A DNA stretch of 45,224 nucleotides from Ruminococcus sp. (GTDB lineage: Bacteria > Bacillota > Clostridia > Lachnospirales > Lachnospiraceae). This document shows, in pieces, positions 43,593 to 45,224 of the stretch (the first letter of the stretch is position 1; the number at the start of each line of letters is the position of its first letter). Position numbers and translations under genes: made by a program. The notes below the pieces were generated by a model. It saw only the letters and a list, made by a program, of their open reading frames with translations. It made no database searches and had not been told where the DNA came from. The stretch covers positions 1 through 45,224 of the forward strand of contig JAMPIB010000026.1 of NCBI GenBank assembly GCA_023663085.1. The letters are read 5' to 3'.

Positions 43593-44534
43593 CTAGTCCA
43601 TAGTCTTGACCCATTTATTCTGGCCGACAAAGTTAATGATTGTTATGATAAAGATAATGATTGCCAGGATAACTGCGATTGCACTTGCGTATCCAAGCTG
43701 ATAACTCTCAAACGCTTTCTGATACAGGTAGAATACGATTGTTGCTGCGCTGTATCCGATACCGCCGTTTCCGGAGGGGGTCATGACCTGAACCTCTACG
43801 AAAACCTGGAAACCGCCAATCAGAGTCGTTACTAATATATAAAATGTGACCGGAGAAAGCAGAGGTAAGGTAATGTTTCTAAACTTCTGCCAGCCATTGG
43901 CGCCGTCTACCATAGCCGCTTCATAATAAGAGCGCGGTATATTCTGTAATCCGGCCAGATAGAGGATAATGGATGTACCTAACCCTTTCCAGACCATGAA
44001 GATTATCATGGATACTTTGATGAGCACTTCATCGCCGAGCCAGTTCGGCCCATGCAGTCCTGTCAATGTTTTAATGATCGTATTTAATAAACCGTAATCG
44101 TAGTTATATACCCACGCCCACAGGATAGATACAGATACCAGGGAGGAAATAACAGGTATATAATACATGGTACGCAGAACTCTTACGCCGGGTATCTTCC
44201 GGTTCATACCCATAGCACAGATCAGACCTAATATCATACCGATCGGAATACCGATCAGATAGATGATCGTCGTCACAAGAGTCTGCCAGAATTTTCTATC
44301 TGCAAATAATTTCACATAGTTATCAAAACCGCAGAAGCGGTCTATCATTCCTTGAAACCCCTTCGCCCCGTTCCAGGTCGTCAAACTTGTCAGGAAGGCA
44401 AAAATAATGGGATAAAGCATAAAAATGAGAAATCCCATTGCAGGTGCAGCCACAAACAGAAGTCCCCACTTTTCTTCTCGTTTTGCCATTACAGACAACT
44501 TCGTTTTTTGTCTTTTACTTTTACCAGAATCCAT
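43593..44534 (-). CDS. Carbohydrate ABC transporter permease (MalF/UgpA-like), 313 aa
   Basis: Six membrane segments and the EAA loop EAAMVDGANGWQKFRNITLPL identify the first CUT1 permease subunit. The ATG at 44534 follows AAAGGTGACATT. It is encoded 79 bp after the solute-binding protein gene and directly before the MalG-like gene. Together these form the importer for the oligosaccharide that the GH43 enzyme presumably cleaves. Confidence 0.95.
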   Translation of the reverse strand: MDSGKSKRQKTKLSVMAKREEKWGLLFVAAPAMGFLIFMLYPIIFAFLTSLTTWNGAKGFQGMIDRFCGFDNYVKLFADRKFWQTLVTTIIYLIGIPIGMILGLICAMGMNRKIPGVRVLRTMYYIPVISSLVSVSILWAWVYNYDYGLLNTIIKTLTGLHGPNWLGDEVLIKVSMIIFMVWKGLGTSIILYLAGLQNIPRSYYEAAMVDGANGWQKFRNITLPLLSPVTFYILVTTLIGGFQVFVEVQVMTPSGNGGIGYSAATIVFYLYQKAFESYQLGYASAIAVILAIIIFIITIINFVGQNKWVKTMD

Positions 44535-44613
44535 AATGTCACCTTTCCTACCATCTCTTTTTATGAAACAGGTGCGGACAGACTGGGCTGCTCCCGCACC
44601 TGATATTTCATGT

Positions 44614-45224
44614 TTATTGTGCCGCTGCTTTCATTTCGTTTGCACTGTCAAGCGCTGCCTGCATAGCCGGCTGCACCTCTGCACAATATTCCGCCGCTGT
44701 CTTTTCACCAGTTAATACATATTCATAACCGCCGCTTAAGAACTCGTTCCACCAGTCGGAATTATATGTATAAGTGGTCTCCACGAAGATACCTTCGTAT
44801 TTGTCAGTTCCTTCGATATAGTTAAAGATAACGTCTACATTGTCGCCATAAGGGATCGTGCCGTCTGCGATCCTGTCTTTGAAATCACCCTTTGCATAGC
44901 TCATGGTGTTCGGAATCTGCAAGGATGCGCCAGTTGTCTCACCGGAAAGTACTCTCTGTCCTTCCAGATCAGTTGAGAACAATGTGATCAGCGCTGCCGC
45001 TGCCTCCGGATATTCTGTATCAGCAGAAACCGCAAAACCTACGGAACCGTTACGTGTCATGGAAACTCCTGTAGAACCTGTAGGCCATGCACACAGACCC
45101 CACTCATAAGGGAAGGTGTTCTCATCCATGAATGCGCCGACATCCCATGTACCGCATGCGTAGAAAGCGATCTGTCCGTCTAACCATCTCTGGTATCCGC
45201 CAAGAGCCGTATCCTGCTCAACAG
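44614..45224 (-). CDS. ABC sugar solute-binding protein, C-terminal part (runs off the window)
   Basis: The reading frame stays open to the right edge, and its first visible residues are VEQDTALGGYQRWLDGQIAFYACGTWDVGAFMDENTF-like, so the apparent ATG at 45129 is internal. About 202 C-terminal residues are visible. Features typical of CUT1 binding proteins include a Gly-x-Trp-Asp segment followed by YEWGLCAWPTG and VGFAVSADTEYPEAAAALITLFS. The C-terminus is alanine-rich. Signal peptide and N-terminal lobe lie outside. It is the first visible gene of the sugar locus; its promoter is beyond the window. Confidence 0.93.
   Translation of the reverse strand, partial: VEQDTALGGYQRWLDGQIAFYACGTWDVGAFMDENTFPYEWGLCAWPTGSTGVSMTRNGSVGFAVSADTEYPEAAAALITLFSTDLEGQRVLSGETTGASLQIPNTMSYAKGDFKDRIADGTIPYGDNVDVIFNYIEGTDKYEGIFVETTYTYNSDWWNEFLSGGYEYVLTGEKTAAEYCAEVQPAMQAALDSANEMKAAAQ

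Noticed and set aside
1-45224. CRISPR array, prophage or insertion sequence
   Set aside because: No regular repeat-spacer pattern, no transposase, integrase or phage structural gene, and no terminal inverted repeats with target duplication were seen on either strand.

Overview
The window looks like chromosomal DNA of a gut-type member of the Clostridia, most likely Lachnospiraceae. This is inferred from the mix of families: BlaI/M56 pairs, a LytTR two-component system, a proline T-box upstream of a short ProRS, a sigma-D style flagellin, a YesL/GH43/ABC sugar locus, and strong AGGAGG-type ribosome sites with occasional TTG starts. No transposase, integrase, phage gene or CRISPR array was seen. 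A partial tRNA-Gly lies at the left edge and a truncated solute-binding protein gene at the right edge.

Left region (1-14.8 kb, nearly all minus strand). After a small exported protein and a membrane-anchored amidase come three BlaI-type repressor plus M56 (BlaR1/MecR1-like) metallopeptidase modules: 1396-4007, 4152-6288 and 11517-14223. Each has its own promoter overlapped by its own distinct dyad operators. No beta-lactamase or penicillin-binding protein gene is present. The third module is the most elaborate: a small membrane protein, the repressor, an M56 protein ending in Asp-box (BNR) repeats, and a membrane protein ending in LysM. Between modules two and three lie a LytTR response regulator/GHKL kinase pair and a PurM-like enzyme fused to an N-terminal XRE helix-turn-helix.

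Middle region (14.8-31.9 kb). A lone flagellin gene and a MATE transporter run on the plus strand. Facing them is a six-gene minus-strand operon (27950 down to 17463). It encodes three tandem paralogous lipoproteins of about 800 residues, each with an Asp-box-like N-terminal half and a solute-binding C-terminal half, then two sugar-type ABC permeases and an HlyD-type adaptor, with no ATPase. An OmpR-type two-component system (29899-31871) carries, in front of its own gene, an 11-bp-spaced direct repeat very similar to the one in front of the lipoprotein operon. It is therefore the likely regulator of both. A schlafen/AlbA-type ATPase gene with its own promoter and terminator sits between regulator and target.

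Right region (31.9-45.2 kb). A short-form proS is preceded by a T-box leader whose specifier reads CCG (proline). Next is an apparent operon of histidine kinase, response regulator, RluA-type pseudouridine synthase, AI-2E family transporter and O-antigen-ligase-like protein. The last 5 kb is a glycan locus: an ArsR-type regulator with a large C-terminal domain, and, facing it across a bidirectional terminator, a GH43 glycosidase, a YesL-like protein, two permeases and the end of a solute-binding protein.

The strongest candidates for undescribed biology are the XRE-PurM fusion, the two-component-controlled triple lipoprotein operon, and the M56/Asp-box/LysM module.
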